A stretch of DNA of 64,000 bases. It comes from Notolepis coatsorum (Eukaryota; Chordata; Actinopteri; Aulopiformes; Paralepididae). The notes beneath the pieces are model-generated. The model saw only the letters and a list, made by a program, of their open reading frames with translations, was not told the DNA's origin and searched no databases. Location: positions 55,381,632-55,445,631 of the forward strand of contig OZ020592.1 in assembly GCA_963971535.1 (NCBI GenBank), given 5' to 3'. Both the position numbers and the translations under genes were made by a program. Positions 11,422-22,930 of the stretch are shown piece after piece. Every line of letters begins with the position of its first letter. Position 1 is the stretch's first letter.

Positions 11422-12223
11422 GCTGTTGTTTGGGGGGTGTGTGAGTACAATCTAACGTTAGTGTGTGTTTTCGACGGGCCGCGACAGAAGTACACTGTAT
11501 ACAGTATAACTGCTGCTCTTTATAAACTAACATTTTGGCAAACTATTGAAGCAAGGTAACGTTACTTATAGTAAGCTATCGAAGCAAAAGCTGGCTGATC
11601 GATCAAGTAAGTAAGTACCGTTATTTCGGCAACCATTAGACTAACGGTGGAATCAACTAACCAATCGTAAACTATTTTAAGCCTCGATCGCTGTTGTTTG
11701 GGGGGTGTGTGAGTACAATCTAACGTTAGTGTGTGTTTTCGACGGGCCGCGACAGAAGTACACTGTATACAGTATAACTGCTGCTCTTTATAAACTAACA
11801 TTTTGGCAAACTATTGAAGCAAGGTAACGTTACTTATAGTAAGCTATCGAAGCAAAAGCTGGCTGATCGATCAAGTAAGTAAGTACCGTTATTTCGGCAA
11901 CCATTAGACTAACGGTGGAATCAACTAACCAATCGTAAACTATTTGTAAGCCTCGATCGCTGTTGTTTGGGGGGTGTGTGAGTACAATCTAACGCTAGTG
12001 TGTGTTTTCGACGGGCCGCGACAGAAGTACACTGTATACAGTATAACTGCTGCTCTTTATAAACTAACATTTTGGCAAACTATTGAAGCAAGGTAACGTT
12101 ACTTATAGTAAGCTATCGAAGCAAAAGCTGGCTGATCGATCAAGTAAGTAAGTACCGTTATTTCGGCAACCATTAGACTAACAGTGCAATCAACTTACCA
12201 ATCGGAAACGATTTGTAAGCCTC
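11422..12223. repeat. Tandem array, three units of about 268 bp
   Basis: Units start at 11422, 11690 and 11959, each with GCTGTTGTTTGGGGGGTGTG, and the third ends near 12223 where GCTGTTG begins again. The units differ by only a few substitutions. Each contains ACGGGCCGCGACAGAAGTAC and AACGTTACTTATAGTAAGC. Confidence 0.9.
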
Positions 12224-12696
12224 GCTGTTGCAAATCGACTTCTTCTTCTTCTTCTGAATCATACTGTGGGTCGCTCTCTGGATCCCAAACATAATGTACA
12301 GCCATGATTGTTGATTGTTATTAATGCTGTTAGTTAGTAAAATCGGTATATGTTTTGCGTGTCGAAATAAAAACACCTGAGAGGGAAGAGAGGGAAGGAC
12401 GGGGAGATGGGCGGAGCTATTTGGTGGGTGGCTGTCACTCAAAGCATTCTGCTAGTATGGGTGGAGCCAAGCCAATAATAGCCTGATTTCATGAGGCTGA
12501 AAAATGCTGGTTTTGAGTACAAGATTAGAAATATAAAACAATGATTATTTTTGGAATAAACATTACAGATGTGTTACATAGACTCACAGGAATTGTGTAA
12601 AGTTGCCCAAATAGTGCTAGGAATAGCAGTGCATAGCCCCTTTAAGGGAGCATTTCCTTATTGTATTTGTTCCTTATTGACAACATAGCCTACAAA

Positions 12697-12960
12697 AAGA
12701 CCAAAACCAACAATGCATTTCTTCTGCTTACAAATTATAGTCTGTCCAGCCAACACCAGATTATAGCTCATATCCAGAATTCATAGAACTCCATTGTTTC
12801 CCAAACCACAAAAGGCACAGACACTACTGTATGTTTTGGTCAGTATAATAATTCAGAGACAGGGAACAAACTTAACTTTTTGACTTACCAGCCATTTGGC
12901 TGGTAGATTTAAAAAACGACCAGCCGGGCAGATTTTTTACCAGCCAAAAATTATAAATAG
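12697..12960. repeat. Left arm of a long inverted repeat
   Basis: The arm from CCAAAACCAACAATG through TATAGCTCATATCCAGAA to CAGGGAACAAA and CCGGGCAG is the diverged reverse complement of 16395-16716. Confidence 0.75.
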
Positions 12961-13231
12961 CTTTTTAGTATATCGCCATGTGTTATTATTACTATATAAT
13001 AATCTCATATGCTATTTTCAATTAATATCATAAACAACATAAGGAATATTAGCATAATTGGACTGAAGGAATGAGTCAGCGTTAATAGTTTTAAATGCAA
13101 ATAATTTATTGAAACATAGAAGTGGGGTCGGGACACACACACACACACACTGTTTAAACTCACCACCCCTGCATCATATTGTAGTCTGTCTTCAAACTTC
13201 CACTCCTCTCGAAACTTTTTTTTATTTGAAT

Positions 13232-13519
13232 TAGGGATGTCCGATATTATCGGCCGACCGATATTATCGGCCGATATCGGCAGTAAAATGTGATATCGGA
13301 AAATATCTGTATCTGTTTAAAAACAACAAAAAACAATAACAATATTTGTTATATATATATATATCCAGTGAAATTATTAGTTACCTGAAATTATTCAGTT
13401 TTTTGGACAAGGAAACCCTGCATATATCGGTATCGGTTGATATCGGTTGATATCGGTATCGGAAATTAAGAGTTGGACAATATCGGTATTGGTAAAAAAG
13501 CCAATATCGAGCATCCCTA
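13232..13519. mobile_element. hAT MITE, 288 bp, 8-bp duplication ATTTGAAT
   Basis: ATTTGAAT flanks it exactly (13224-13231 and 13520-13527). The ends are TAGGGATGTCCGATATT and the complement of TAGGGATGCTCGATATT. The interior has palindromic CGGCCGATATC-type repeats and no coding frame. Confidence 0.9.
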
Positions 13520-13932
13520 ATTTGAATATCAACATTATCTGTCCATCCTCAGTAATCCTCAGTTTACTATAATATACTCCTGTCTTGAGTCCTGACTAGT
13601 GACTTCATCGTCTTTCCAAACGCACGCACACACACAGGGAAGGGGAGAGTGCCCCCCCATTTCCCTTTCCCCAGTCCACACTGTGTCTGCTGTTCTCTAT
13701 GGCTCTGCGCCTCTGCCTCTGATCAGGATTAGCTTACGCTAGGGCTGGGTGATATGACGATATTATATAAATATCGGGTACAGTTCATTAACGATACACT
13801 TTTTAAACGTATCGTGGATATCGTGATGTTTTGCCCAAGAGGATTGTGTCGCGTCAATCTGGTCCACACGTTGAAACTTTTGAACAGCGCCGCCCCACAC
13901 ACACTAGTGCATCAAAGTTACTACTTATGATA

Positions 13933-15145
13933 GTTCAAGTTCAAGTTCAAGTTCTTTAATAGTTGTCATACAGAAGTACAGAATACTTTCATACAAAATG
14001 CTTCTTACTGTTACGCTCCAGAGACTGTGCTAGACAAGATAGTATCAAATAACATAATAACATAATATAGCATGAATTTAGAAGAAGAAAATGAGGTCAC
14101 AGTTGTTCGGTATAGACATATGTACAATGTTCTGAGTTACCATATAATATACAATACACAATACTATGCAGTGTACTAATGTACAGTACTATCTAGTGCA
14201 AAGCAGAAATGGGATGAGGTACAATTTTAGGTACAATTTACAGTAAGGTGTACGAGTTGTAGTGCAATCCTTCATCCATAAATATAAAGTGTGGGGAGTG
14301 GGTGCTACAGTGTGTTTGTTTAAAGTGGGTGTGTGCTATAAAGTGTGTGTAGTGGGTGCTACAGTGTGTTTGTTTAAAGTGAGTGTGTGCGTGTGGATGT
14401 GTGTGCTATGTGTGTTTGGTGGTTGTTGTTGTGTAGTGTTCATTCATTGTTCGTTTAGCAGCCTGATGGCCTGGGGATAGAAGCTACTTCTGAGTCTTTC
14501 TGTGCTCGCCTTGAGACTCCTGTATCGCTTGCCTGACGGCAGCAGTTCAAAGAGGCAGTTGTTCGGGTGGCTCGAGTCCTTAATAATTCTCTTAGCCTTC
14601 CCCTTGCAACGCTTGTAGTAAATGTTCTGGAGGGTGGGGAGCCCCCCTCCAATTGTGCGTTCGGCTGAACGTGTCACTCTTTGTAGTCTGCTTTGGTCTT
14701 TTGCAGTGCTATTCCCAAACCAGGAGGTGATGTTGCCGGTCAAGATGCTCTCTATTGTACATGAGTAGAAGTTCTTAAGGATCTTCTGGCTTACTTGGAA
14801 CTTCCTTAGGCGCCTGAGGAAGTAGAGGCGTTGTCGTGCCTTCTTCACCACACTGTTAATGTGTATGGTCCATGTCAAGTCCTCGGATATGTGGGCTCCG
14901 AGGTACTTGAAGCTGTTGACTCTCTCAACCGGTGCCCCGTCGATGCTGAGGGGGCTGTAGTCCTTGACCCCCGACCTCCTGAAGTCCACAATCATCTCCT
15001 TTGTTTTGCTGACGTTCAGGGAGAGGCTGTTTTCCTGGCACCATCCCGCCAGGACCTTGACCTCTTCCAGGTAGGCCCTCTCGTCGTTGGCAGAGATCAG
15101 GCCCACCACCACTGTGTCGTCAGCAAATTTGACGATTGCTGACTG
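13933..15145 (-). mobile_element. 5'-truncated Rex1-type LINE
   Basis: The tail CAAGTTCAAGTTCAAG is at the low-coordinate end and the coding part follows on the minus strand. ATGATA lies at both edges (13927-13932 and 15146-15151), a likely short target duplication. It lies within the hAT element at 13740-16024. Confidence 0.8.
14444..15145 (-). pseudogene. Rex1 reverse transcriptase, C-terminal half
   Basis: The frame starts within the catalytic region: VKFADDTVVVGLI, then LAGWCQENSLSLNVSKTKEM, IVDFRRSG, VNSFKYLGAHI, and the thumb region RQRLYFLRRLRKF, ending in FYPQAIRLLNEQ. The order FADDT..VGLI, WC..N.L.LN..KTKE.IVDFR is the well-known signature of Rex1/Babar elements of fish. The fingers and endonuclease are lost to 5' truncation. 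The frame from the truncation point to the stop is open, so the insertion is not very old. An overlapping 14262-14440 stretch in the 3' UTR has two direct copies of a GT-rich unit of about 59 bp. Confidence 0.85.
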
Positions 15146-15159
15146 ATGATAACAAAGGC

Positions 15160-15600
15160 ATTCGTTTTGTGGCATTAACGTTATATAGTTACACGTTCAA
15201 TAACATCAGCGTATTTACATAGCAACGTCCGAGGTCGACCTAGATATAGCAAGCATTAGTCGTTCATATCTCAGCCCGTGCTGACTCAGTTGTGCCCATT
15301 CTGCGGTCTGTTAATAAAGTTTTCAATCAGACAGATGTATGGAAAGGCTTTTATTATAACATCTGTTGCAGTAAAATCATTATGCCTTCAGTCGTTTAGT
15401 CATCCTGCGGAGCTAAAAGCTAAACGTCGGCCGCGGGGAGCTACCGCTACCATTGTTGTTGTCATTGAGTGATTGAGCTCTCCAATGGCGGAAGTAAAAA
15501 ATTAATACGCGCTTGCCGATTGGTGCTAAGAACAGCAGGGCGGGTGCAAGCGCTGTGACGTAATTGTCAGACTCGACTGTCAATCAAAATGATTCTGTTT
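15160..15600. repeat. hAT interior block shared with 27830-28390 (inverted)
   Basis: CTGTTAATAAAGTTTTCAAT, TTTTATTATAACAT and GTAAAATCATTATG recur in the same order, reverse-complemented, at 27830-28390. This links the two transposons as relatives. Confidence 0.7.
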
Positions 15601-15605
15601 GCCGT

Positions 15606-15790
15606 CTGAATGAATGAAAACGTTATTATTAACAGATTGCAGCATGGGTACAATACAGTACAGCTCAATACAACAACAGTGGACTGGAGGATGCAGACCA
15701 GAGAAAGACTTTAGTCTTGTTTACATCAGGGTCCCCCATTTTCAATTCATCATATTTCATATCTAAATCATATAATATCTCATTGCTAAA
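15606..15790 (-). mobile_element. LINE 3' UTR fragment
   Basis: TGAATGAATGAAAAC is followed by the conserved 3' UTR (TTAACAGATTGCAGCATGGG, GGGTCCCCCATTTTCAATTC). No coding part. Confidence 0.75.
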
Positions 15791-16394
15791 TATATGCAAT
15801 ATATAATCTAATAATCCAATAATCTAAATCTAATATAGAATATAAAAATGCTAAATGCATGGGTATTTTATTTTGTCTTTAATGTTAGCTTGCAAACTCA
15901 AATACTGTCTTGGTAAGCCTCATAATGAATTGTTTGGGGAAAAAAAGAAAAACATCGTGATGCGTATCGCCGAAAGGTCAGAAAATATCGTGATATCATA
16001 TTTAGGCCATATCGCCCAGCCCTAGCTTACGCTAACATTGTAGTGATTGTAATGGTACATAAAAGTTAATTTCGGGCGATGTGGGCATAAAGGAATGGCG
16101 ACGGTGCAAAGCATGTAGATGCATTTGACCAGTTGTGAGAAGAAGAAAAAAACACCACGGACTTATTTCGGATCGTGTAGGCGCACTGCTGTGTAGCGCT
16201 GCTCTGCTTTCAGAAACACGGACTGGGCGGATATTATGACTCGCGGAGTTGCTACAGTGTTTTTCAAAATAAGAGTATCATATGAACCTGAACGTTGCTA
16301 GCTGCCAGAGCCCAGATATTATGACTGGAGCTGCGCTTGGGGCGGAAATGAGACCCTCACAGGATTTTCAAAATATCGATATGAACTACACGCC

Positions 16395-16716
16395 AGATGG
16401 CGGGCAGACCTATCATTTTTACTCGCCAAACCTTAAATCTACAGGCCATTGGCGCTTGGCGGGTGGTTATTTTGTTCCCTGTTCAGAGATCACCTGGGAA
16501 GTATTTCCAGTTCAGGCAGATCGAGGCGATCACTTCATACCGAAATTCTTGGGAAAAACTATGGTGCTCACACGTTCATTGCAGTGATGAATTATACTGA
16601 CCAAAACAAACAGTACAAAACAATGGAGTTCTTGACTTCTGAATATGAGCTATAATCTGGTGTTGGCTGGACGGACCATACTTTGAAGAAATACATTGTT
16701 GGTTTTGGCATACCGG
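16395..16716. repeat. Right arm of a long inverted repeat
   Basis: Reverse-complement partner of 12697-12960. A 101-residue open frame overlapping it (16282-16587) has no recognised motif and lies mostly in the repeat arm. Confidence 0.75.
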
Positions 16717-17504
16717 TATGTCTAATTGTACCGCTATCAATTCACTTCTTCTGTGAACAATCAGGCCCTCGCCAACCTGCCAGCTGATGAACGCTGAGAG
16801 CCTGTCAAGCCTTTAATGTCCTTCATTTGTCTTTGCAGCAATGTATACAAAAGTCCTAAGTAAAAGAAAAACAGATGTAGCCTGGGATTATCATGGTGAG
16901 AGAACACAGAGAACAAGCCGGACATCTTACATGGCGAATTGCTTGTCAGCTATTTAATCTGGCCCGTCGGGGACGCCTGTTTGGAAGAAGAATTTATAAA
17001 ATGCCTCTGTAATTGTTTTGGAAACATGGACTGGTCGGCCAGAGAAGTTTCCTGGACTCCAAGGGGCAGACAAAACAACACTGCCTTATAAAGACAAGCA
17101 CTCAGCAGTGATAACATTGTGCCAGGGTATAGGGGTATGACAAAAATAAGTTATATACATTTGTACATGTATACATAAGGTAGCTAGATAGGAGTGTCAG
17201 CTAGACACCTTTCCTGCTCTCTATTGTTAGCTTGGAGGAGCTTCCTGGCTTACATTTCCCATTGAAGCTTCATGGAGACTTAGCTTCTCCTTTGTGAATA
17301 TTTCTCTTTGTTTCAGACTAAAGAGGAATCCACACAGAGTGGCATAGTGAGTGGGGCCTGTGTGCCTTGATTCATACTCTATTTTGGTTTAACCCTTTCA
17401 GGTGCATGTTTCTTTTTAGTTCTCTCTCAAATTCTAAATTGATATTCTAGAACTCCATAGTCTTCAATGGCCAGTAGACATCGTCATCATTAGAATGACC
17501 CACC
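16717..17504. other. No gene recognised
   Basis: No frame or motif that I can assign. Confidence 0.4.
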
Positions 17505-17818
17505 CAACCCCACCCCACCTCCTCCAATGTACAGTTTCTACGTCAAATGTACACTCTTTTCTGGACACTTTTTGTATCACAAACAGTACTGTATTTGCAA
17601 ATCTGGTATGTCATAAATGTATAGATGTAGCAGTACTGTCTATCTGAATGTCGTGTGTGTCTTATATGTTATGATGAATTGAAAATGGGGGACCCTGATG
17701 TAAACAAGACGAAAGTCTTTCTCTGGTCTGCATCCCCTTAACAATTGTATGTATTGAGCTGTACTGTACCCATTCTGCAATCTGTTAATAAACTTTTCAA
17801 TCAATCAATCAATCAATC
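17505..17818 (+). mobile_element. LINE 3' UTR fragment with ATCA tail
   Basis: Sense-orientation 3' end: GAATTGAAAATGGGGGACCC, then GCATCCCCTTAACAATTG, then AATAAAC and a tail of ATCA units. Related to the pieces at 11121 and 15606. Confidence 0.8.
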
Positions 17819-18696
17819 AGAAGGCTCAGTTATGAACATGTGAGATTGTACAGCTGAAAGGGAGTTGGTAGCCCTATGGACTCTATACAGATTTGATTAA
17901 ATAAAAAGTATCTTCCACTGCCGACTGGTCAATTCAAGCAGAATTCCCAAGGCCTCTCACGCGAGTGCAACTGGTTTGCTGCTGAACCTCTCCACAAAAA
18001 GACTGGACATCTGCTTGAGTTCTATTTAGGGAGGTTCACTGGAGCAGCACTCACCAAGAGGCCAGACTTCTCAACCTCAAGTCAAACAAAGTGAATGTCA
18101 ACTGGACAAGCAAGTCTGACCGAATTGAGAGAAAAGCGAAACAGTCTACAAATCTTTCTTTGCACAGTCTCGGGGGGCAAACTGACCTTGATTGCCAACT
18201 CAACATGGCCAGCCTGAGGCTCAGTTCCCACCGACAGTGTAAAATAAACCATGGGGAGATGTGTAGTTCCAAAGAACTTCAACTACCGTACTACTACTAT
18301 TTATTCTTTGAATAAGTATTCCAGGACTACCCTTTCTCCTTCTCTGAATAACTATTGCAGGACTCAAGGAGGCAGTTACTGACTGTAGATGTCCTTTCTG
18401 ACCATTCCTCAAGTTCTACTCCAGCTCTATAGATGTGTACACACACACACATACTGTACATACATACAGATGTGGAGGGGGGAAAGGGTTGAGAAGGAAG
18501 TGCTCCTGCTCAGTCACACCCTCTGCAAATAACAATCTGCACACACCATCTCCGGCCTGAGCTGTCCAGCTAGAGGGAACACAAACAGAAGAGGAGGAGG
18601 AGGAAGGGGGAGAGCTGGGAAACCTGCCTGCCGCCAGAGCTACTGGACACTCAGCTGAGAGACAGGTACAGGGAGTGTACACACCTGAGACAGGTA
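17819..18696. other. No gene recognised
   Basis: Short overlapping frames on both strands at 18051-18315 have no recognised motif, so no gene is called. Confidence 0.4.
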
Positions 18697-18701
18697 TATG
18701 G

Positions 18702-18945
18702 AGTAGGGCTGCACGATTTTGGGAAATAATCTAATCTAATTTTTCTGACAGATATTGCGATTGCGATTAAATTTGCGATTATAATAATTTTTTTTTAAGC
18801 AGCCCCCCAGAGGTTTATTGTAAAATGCGGCTTGCATCTGGCCTACACGGTGGGTCTGTTCGGGACACCGAGCCTGCATTTTTTTTCTTTTGACCTGGGA
18901 ATCGACACCGGTACCCAACGGTACCTTTTTTTCTGTACTTTACTC
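18702..18945. mobile_element. Fused MITE fragments
   Basis: It starts with the hAT-like end TAGGGCTGCACGATTTTGGG followed by ATTGCGATT repeats. From about 18896 it matches the MITE at 21336-21718 through CACCGGTACCCAACGGTACC. No partner end was found, so it looks like remnants joined by deletion. Confidence 0.5.
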
Positions 18946-19099
18946 TCCCTCTCTGAAGTCTAAACTTCACAACACACAATCTAAAACCCCTTACCTCCCT
19001 CTCCCAAACCGATCCTACAACAATAACAACAACTTGCAAAGGAGATCTTGTATCTCAATGGGACTTCCTGGTTATAGAAAAGAAAAAAGAAAGAAAAAA

Positions 19100-19920
19100 A
19101 ACTGCGATTCTCTTCTTTTTTTTCGCTTTTTCTCCTCCTGTTTTTCTGTGTTTTCTCCCATCCCAATTTTAGTCTTGCCAATTCCCCCTCCCCTTCCTGG
19201 TCGTTGCTCGCATGTGCCCCCCACTGGTCGGTCTAGGGAGGGTTGATAGATACTATCGCATGTCCCCTGAGGCTCCGATACATGTGGAGTCAGCTAGATC
19301 TTTTTTTTTTATTTTTTATTCAGATAATGGTTGAAGAAGTGCGTCTTTAGTCGACGGCGAAAGATTGGACGGGTTTCGGCTGTCCTAACTGGGGTGGGTA
19401 GTTCATTCCACCATTGTGGGGCAAGGACTGAGAATAGGCGACTTCTCTTTGATGACCCTCCCAGAGCTTGGATAGGAGTAGGTCTGAGGCGGCCAGAAGA
19501 TGCAGAGCGTAGGGGTCTTGAGGGTGTGTAGTTAGAGACCATTGACCGGAGGTAGGCGGGAGCGGTTCTCTTTGCCGCACGGTATGCCAGGTCGAGGGGC
19601 CTTGAAGCGGATTCGTGCAGCAATGGGGAGCCAGTGCAGGTCCCTAAGAAGTGGGGTGACATGGGCAGACTTCGGTAGGTTTGAGATCAGGCGGGCCGCT
19701 CACCATCTCCCTTCCTCGCTGTGCAGGCGCCCGGACCGACCTGTAGGAGTCGCTGTTTACAACGTCCAGATTACCACCCACCGGCTTCCCTCCCGCTGAC
19801 TCTGCCAATTGAGCCAGTATGACGGCCGGCCAAGCCGGAGGCAACGCTGACAGACGGATTCGATACCAGTGTCTCTCGCGTCGGTGACGAGCGCTTAGTC
19901 CACTACGCCACCCAGCCGCC
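19100..19920 (-). mobile_element. tRNA-derived SINE, split by an L2 fragment
   Basis: The head at about 19690-19920, read on the minus strand, has GGCGGCTGGGTGGCGTAGTG and a B-box-like region, matching the SINE at 1410. The body end lies near 19100-19290 with TTTTCTCCCATCCCAATTTT. The L2 piece at 19297-19690 interrupts it. Boundaries are approximate. Confidence 0.65.
19297..19690 (-). pseudogene. L2-type LINE C-terminal fragment
   Basis: The frame 19309-19662 has LFSVLAPQWWNELPTPVRT and RLKTHFFNHYL, which are conserved C-terminal motifs of fish L2 polymerases, after a segment with ASSGRLRPTP. The expected upstream motifs (SNLPKSAHVTPLLRDLHWLP) are present in a neighbouring frame, so at least one frameshift has occurred. 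It is inserted in the SINE around it. Confidence 0.8.
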
Positions 19921-21017
19921 TTGTTATAGAGCTTTGTATATATTATGTAATGCGTACAAAGCTTGTCAATAGAGCTAGTTGCTACGGAACAGCTTGGACT
20001 GCAGTCAATGTTTTGCCAACATCAACAACTGACAGGAAGTCAGTAGACATAGAATAGTTGCAACCATCTATATCCCCTTCTTGAACTACCACTATCACAC
20101 ACCTTATCAAAAGGCAAACAACAGAAGCAGCGCTGCCCTGCCTCGAAACAACGAAACTAGGGACAGCTTTGTTATGGGAAAGGTCAAGGTGTAGCACATT
20201 GATCTAGCTACATGGTTTGTTGAACACTGCAGAATAACAGAATAATAATACTGTTTGGAATAGCACTGGTGGGTGTTTGATAGCAGCTGAATTGACATGA
20301 TGTTTTCATATTTCTACGGTTGGTTGACAGAAGTGTAGATTTGCCAGTATAGTTTCCATTATTCTTTTTCCTTTATCCACATTGTCGTACTTATTTGTGA
20401 TTAATCATTATGGGCCTGCCAGACCCATGTTTTACATAAAAAAAAACATATTTAAAAGGTTTGTAAACATGGTTCAGACTATACACCACCAAGTATCTGA
20501 CAGATTTGTCTGAGGCAGATTATGGGCTGAGATGATGTATATGAATGTTTAGTTTACAGATGCTGAAAAAGGAATTTTAGCAAACTCAGGCCCCTGGGTC
20601 TCGCCAATGCCGAGACCAATTATAGATGTTTATGACATAGGACTGAAAGTACTGTTGATCAGCCTATCTGTATCTGGTCAATTATCTGTGTTGTCAGAAA
20701 TACGCTAAATGAGTCCTGGTTAGCCTCGTTTGTCCCTGTTGTGGAAACAAACATGCTTACTGATCTAGAAGACCAGGGGCCCTCAAGTCTGCAGCGTTGA
20801 GATAATGCAAATATTTACAGGTCATTGCAGTGAAAGTAAATATTGGTTACCTGGGGCGTCTAAAGCCTATATTACAAGGACCAGCCAGTACATCTTGGGA
20901 AATACTTCAACCACCAAGGTCACAGCTGCAACAGTTTACAGCAGCAATAAGGAAATAAGACATGGTGCTAATGGACCAACAATAGACCCAACAATGGACC
21001 AACAGTGCCATTGTGCT
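19921..21017. other. No gene recognised
   Basis: Includes GCTACGGAACAGCTTGGACT near 19981, a short relative of repeat A. Otherwise nothing assignable. Confidence 0.4.
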
Positions 21018-21029
21018 GCAACGAATAAT

Positions 21030-21890
21030 AATTTTTTTTTGTATCTACTTTTTCTCCCATTTTCTATTTTTCTCCCATCCCAATTTCGTATGGTCCAATT
21101 CTACCCTCCCCTGTCTCGAACGCTGTTAGGCCATGCCCATGCCTCACACTGGCCGGCTGCAATGTGGACGAAGCCTTGCATCACGTGTCCCCTCCGGTAC
21201 ACAAGGAGGCAGCCGTCGCATCTTTTCACCTGCACAGCACGATCTCTCAGGGTCTGCGTGGGAGGGACACGCCGCCCCTGTTGCTTCCTGATTCTGCTGC
21301 GCAGGCACACCAACCGACCTGTAGGAGTCGCTGTCTAGGGATGGGTACCTTTCACATTTGAACCGATACCGGTACCGGTACCTGTGAATCGATACCGGTA
21401 CCCAACGGTACCTTTTTTCGGTACTTTAGTCTCAAGAAATTTAATTTACCTACCTCAGTCGTAAAAAAAAAATCCAAACTTCAAATAACTACAATTTCGA
21501 CAGTTTTCGGCTTGTCATTGCTCCGACTGCTTTGTTGTTGAATCAAGTCAAATCCTAGGTAAGCATATATTGTGCGTGTGAACGTTGACATGAAAAAAAA
21601 AAAGTTAAAAAAAAAAAAAAAAAAAAAAAAAATTGTTTCTCACTTGATTCGATACTCGGTAGTACCGACGTGTTTCGGTTCGGTGCCTCAAAAGTACCGA
21701 ATTCGGTACCCATCCCTATCACTGTCCACAATGTCCGATCCCCACCCACCAGCGTCCCACCCCTAACACTGCCAATTGTGTTAGTATGAACAACCAGCCA
21801 AGCTGGTAGCAATGCCGAGAGCTGGGCTCGAACCCAGCATCTCCCGCATTAGTGGCGAGCGCCTTGCCCACTGCGCCACTTAGCCGCCCT
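21030..21890 (-). mobile_element. tRNA-derived SINE with target duplication, split by a MITE
   Basis: The head on the minus strand has GGCGGCTAAGTGGCGCAGTG and the B box GGTTCGAGCCC. Flanking copies GCAACGAATAAT (21018-21029) and GCAACGGATAAT (21891-21902) differ at one base. It is the same family and same body as 1410-1864, apart from the MITE inserted at 21336-21718. Confidence 0.85.
21336..21718. mobile_element. hAT-type MITE, 383 bp, inside the SINE
   Basis: The ends are TAGGGATGGGTACC and its inverted copy GGTACCCATCCCTA. The flanks TCGCTGTC (21328-21335) and TCACTGTC (21719-21726) form an 8-bp duplication with one CpG-type change. The uninterrupted SINE at 1410 shows the site had one copy. 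It is full of GGTACC palindromes and has a poly-A tract near 21600-21632. Confidence 0.9.
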
Positions 21891-21902
21891 GCAACGGATA
21901 AT

Positions 21903-22104
21903 CTTGAAGGGAAACTTCTTCAGTAGTTTCAGGTTAAACAGAAAGGGCCCATAACAGAATATTTCATAAAAAGGGGAAGGCCTTTAGGGTAAGAATCTCA
22001 TGAAGAGATTTCAAAGCTTGGAGTCATGATTTGATTTTAAATCAATTCTTGATTCATCGCAATTATCTAGGCAATCAGACACATTCTATTCTAGTTTGCT
22101 ATTA
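21903..22104. other. No gene recognised
   Basis: Short unassigned stretch. Confidence 0.4.
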
Positions 22105-22930
22105 ACCATCTTTCTTCATTTTATTTCAAACCTTTATTTAAACTCGAAAGGCAACTGAGGTTTCCCTCATTTACAGACAGTCATGTCGAGTGTATTCAGA
22201 AATAAGCAAAAAGAGCATATAACATCACACAGCATATAAAATCCTAACAATAAGACAAAAGAAAAAGACGAGGCAAAGAGCAAGGATAACAAATCAATTA
22301 AAACACGTACCAACTTGATTGACAAAGGTTGGAGATCGAGGTTTTAAACTTTGCAACAGAGGGGAGAATCTCAAGCTTTAAGGACTTTTGGAGTTCATTC
22401 CAACAAAATGCAGATTTACGCAGTTCCGAACTTCCAAGCAAACTCGGGGGACCTTAAGGACCAGCCAGTCACTAGAACGGGTTCCATAGGTTGCAAAATT
22501 CCATTCCAATAATGATGTAGTATAAGGAGGTATAGCTTACAATACCAATAAGGGTCTTGCATTAAATTAACAAATACCAGTGTTTGTTGCACTTCTCTGT
22601 CAGAGAGGGTCAGCCAACCTTCTCATAAAGGACACAGTGACACAACCTTCTCATAAAGGACACAGTTTTAATTGATTAGTGTCGTATATATATCATTAGT
22701 GATGAATCTGAGGGCAGAGTGAGACAGTTCTTGGATTTAAGGGTTGAGGCCGCAACATGCCTATAAATTACATCATCATAGTCCAAGACTGATTTAAATT
22801 CCATGCAAATGTCAACCTCACCATGAAAAATGTTTAATAACATGATCATAACCAAACCAATTTCAAATGTATCATCAAGGTCTATATCTTGAAGTACAAA
22901 ATAGATTTGATCATAATATTTATGAGAATG
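22105..22930 (-). pseudogene. Degenerate LINE 3' part
   Basis: On the minus strand, the frame near 22676-22800 contains SVLDYDDVIYRHVAASTLK, close to the conserved LDYGD.IY..AA..TL block in the thumb region of fish LINE polymerases. The 3' end near 22105-22160 is T-rich with a polyadenylation-like region. There is no intact palm domain. The clade is uncertain. Confidence 0.5.

Larger units (their letters stand above)
10827..12655. mobile_element. Possible DNA element with imperfect inverted ends
   Basis: The left side begins AAAGGTCCCATGCATTAT. The right side ends with the complement of AAAGGGGCTATGCACTGC. These resemble inverted ends of a small fish DNA element, but the match is imperfect and the left TTAA is shared with the neighbouring element. 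It contains a LINE 3' piece and a tandem array. Confidence 0.35.
13740..16024. mobile_element. hAT element, 8-bp duplication GCTTACGC, with nested LINEs
   Basis: GCTTACGC flanks it at 13732-13739 and 16025-16032. The ends are TAGGGCTGGGTGATATG and the complement of TAGGGCTGGGCGATATG. It holds a Rex1 insertion (13933-15145), an interior block shared with 27830-28390, and a LINE 3' piece (15606-15790). No transposase is recognisable. Confidence 0.9.

Noticed and set aside
14831-15142. 103-residue plus-strand frame
   Set aside because: It is antisense of the Rex1 polymerase.
16282-16587. 101-residue frame as a host exon
   Set aside because: It overlaps the inverted repeat arm and has no splice sites or motif.
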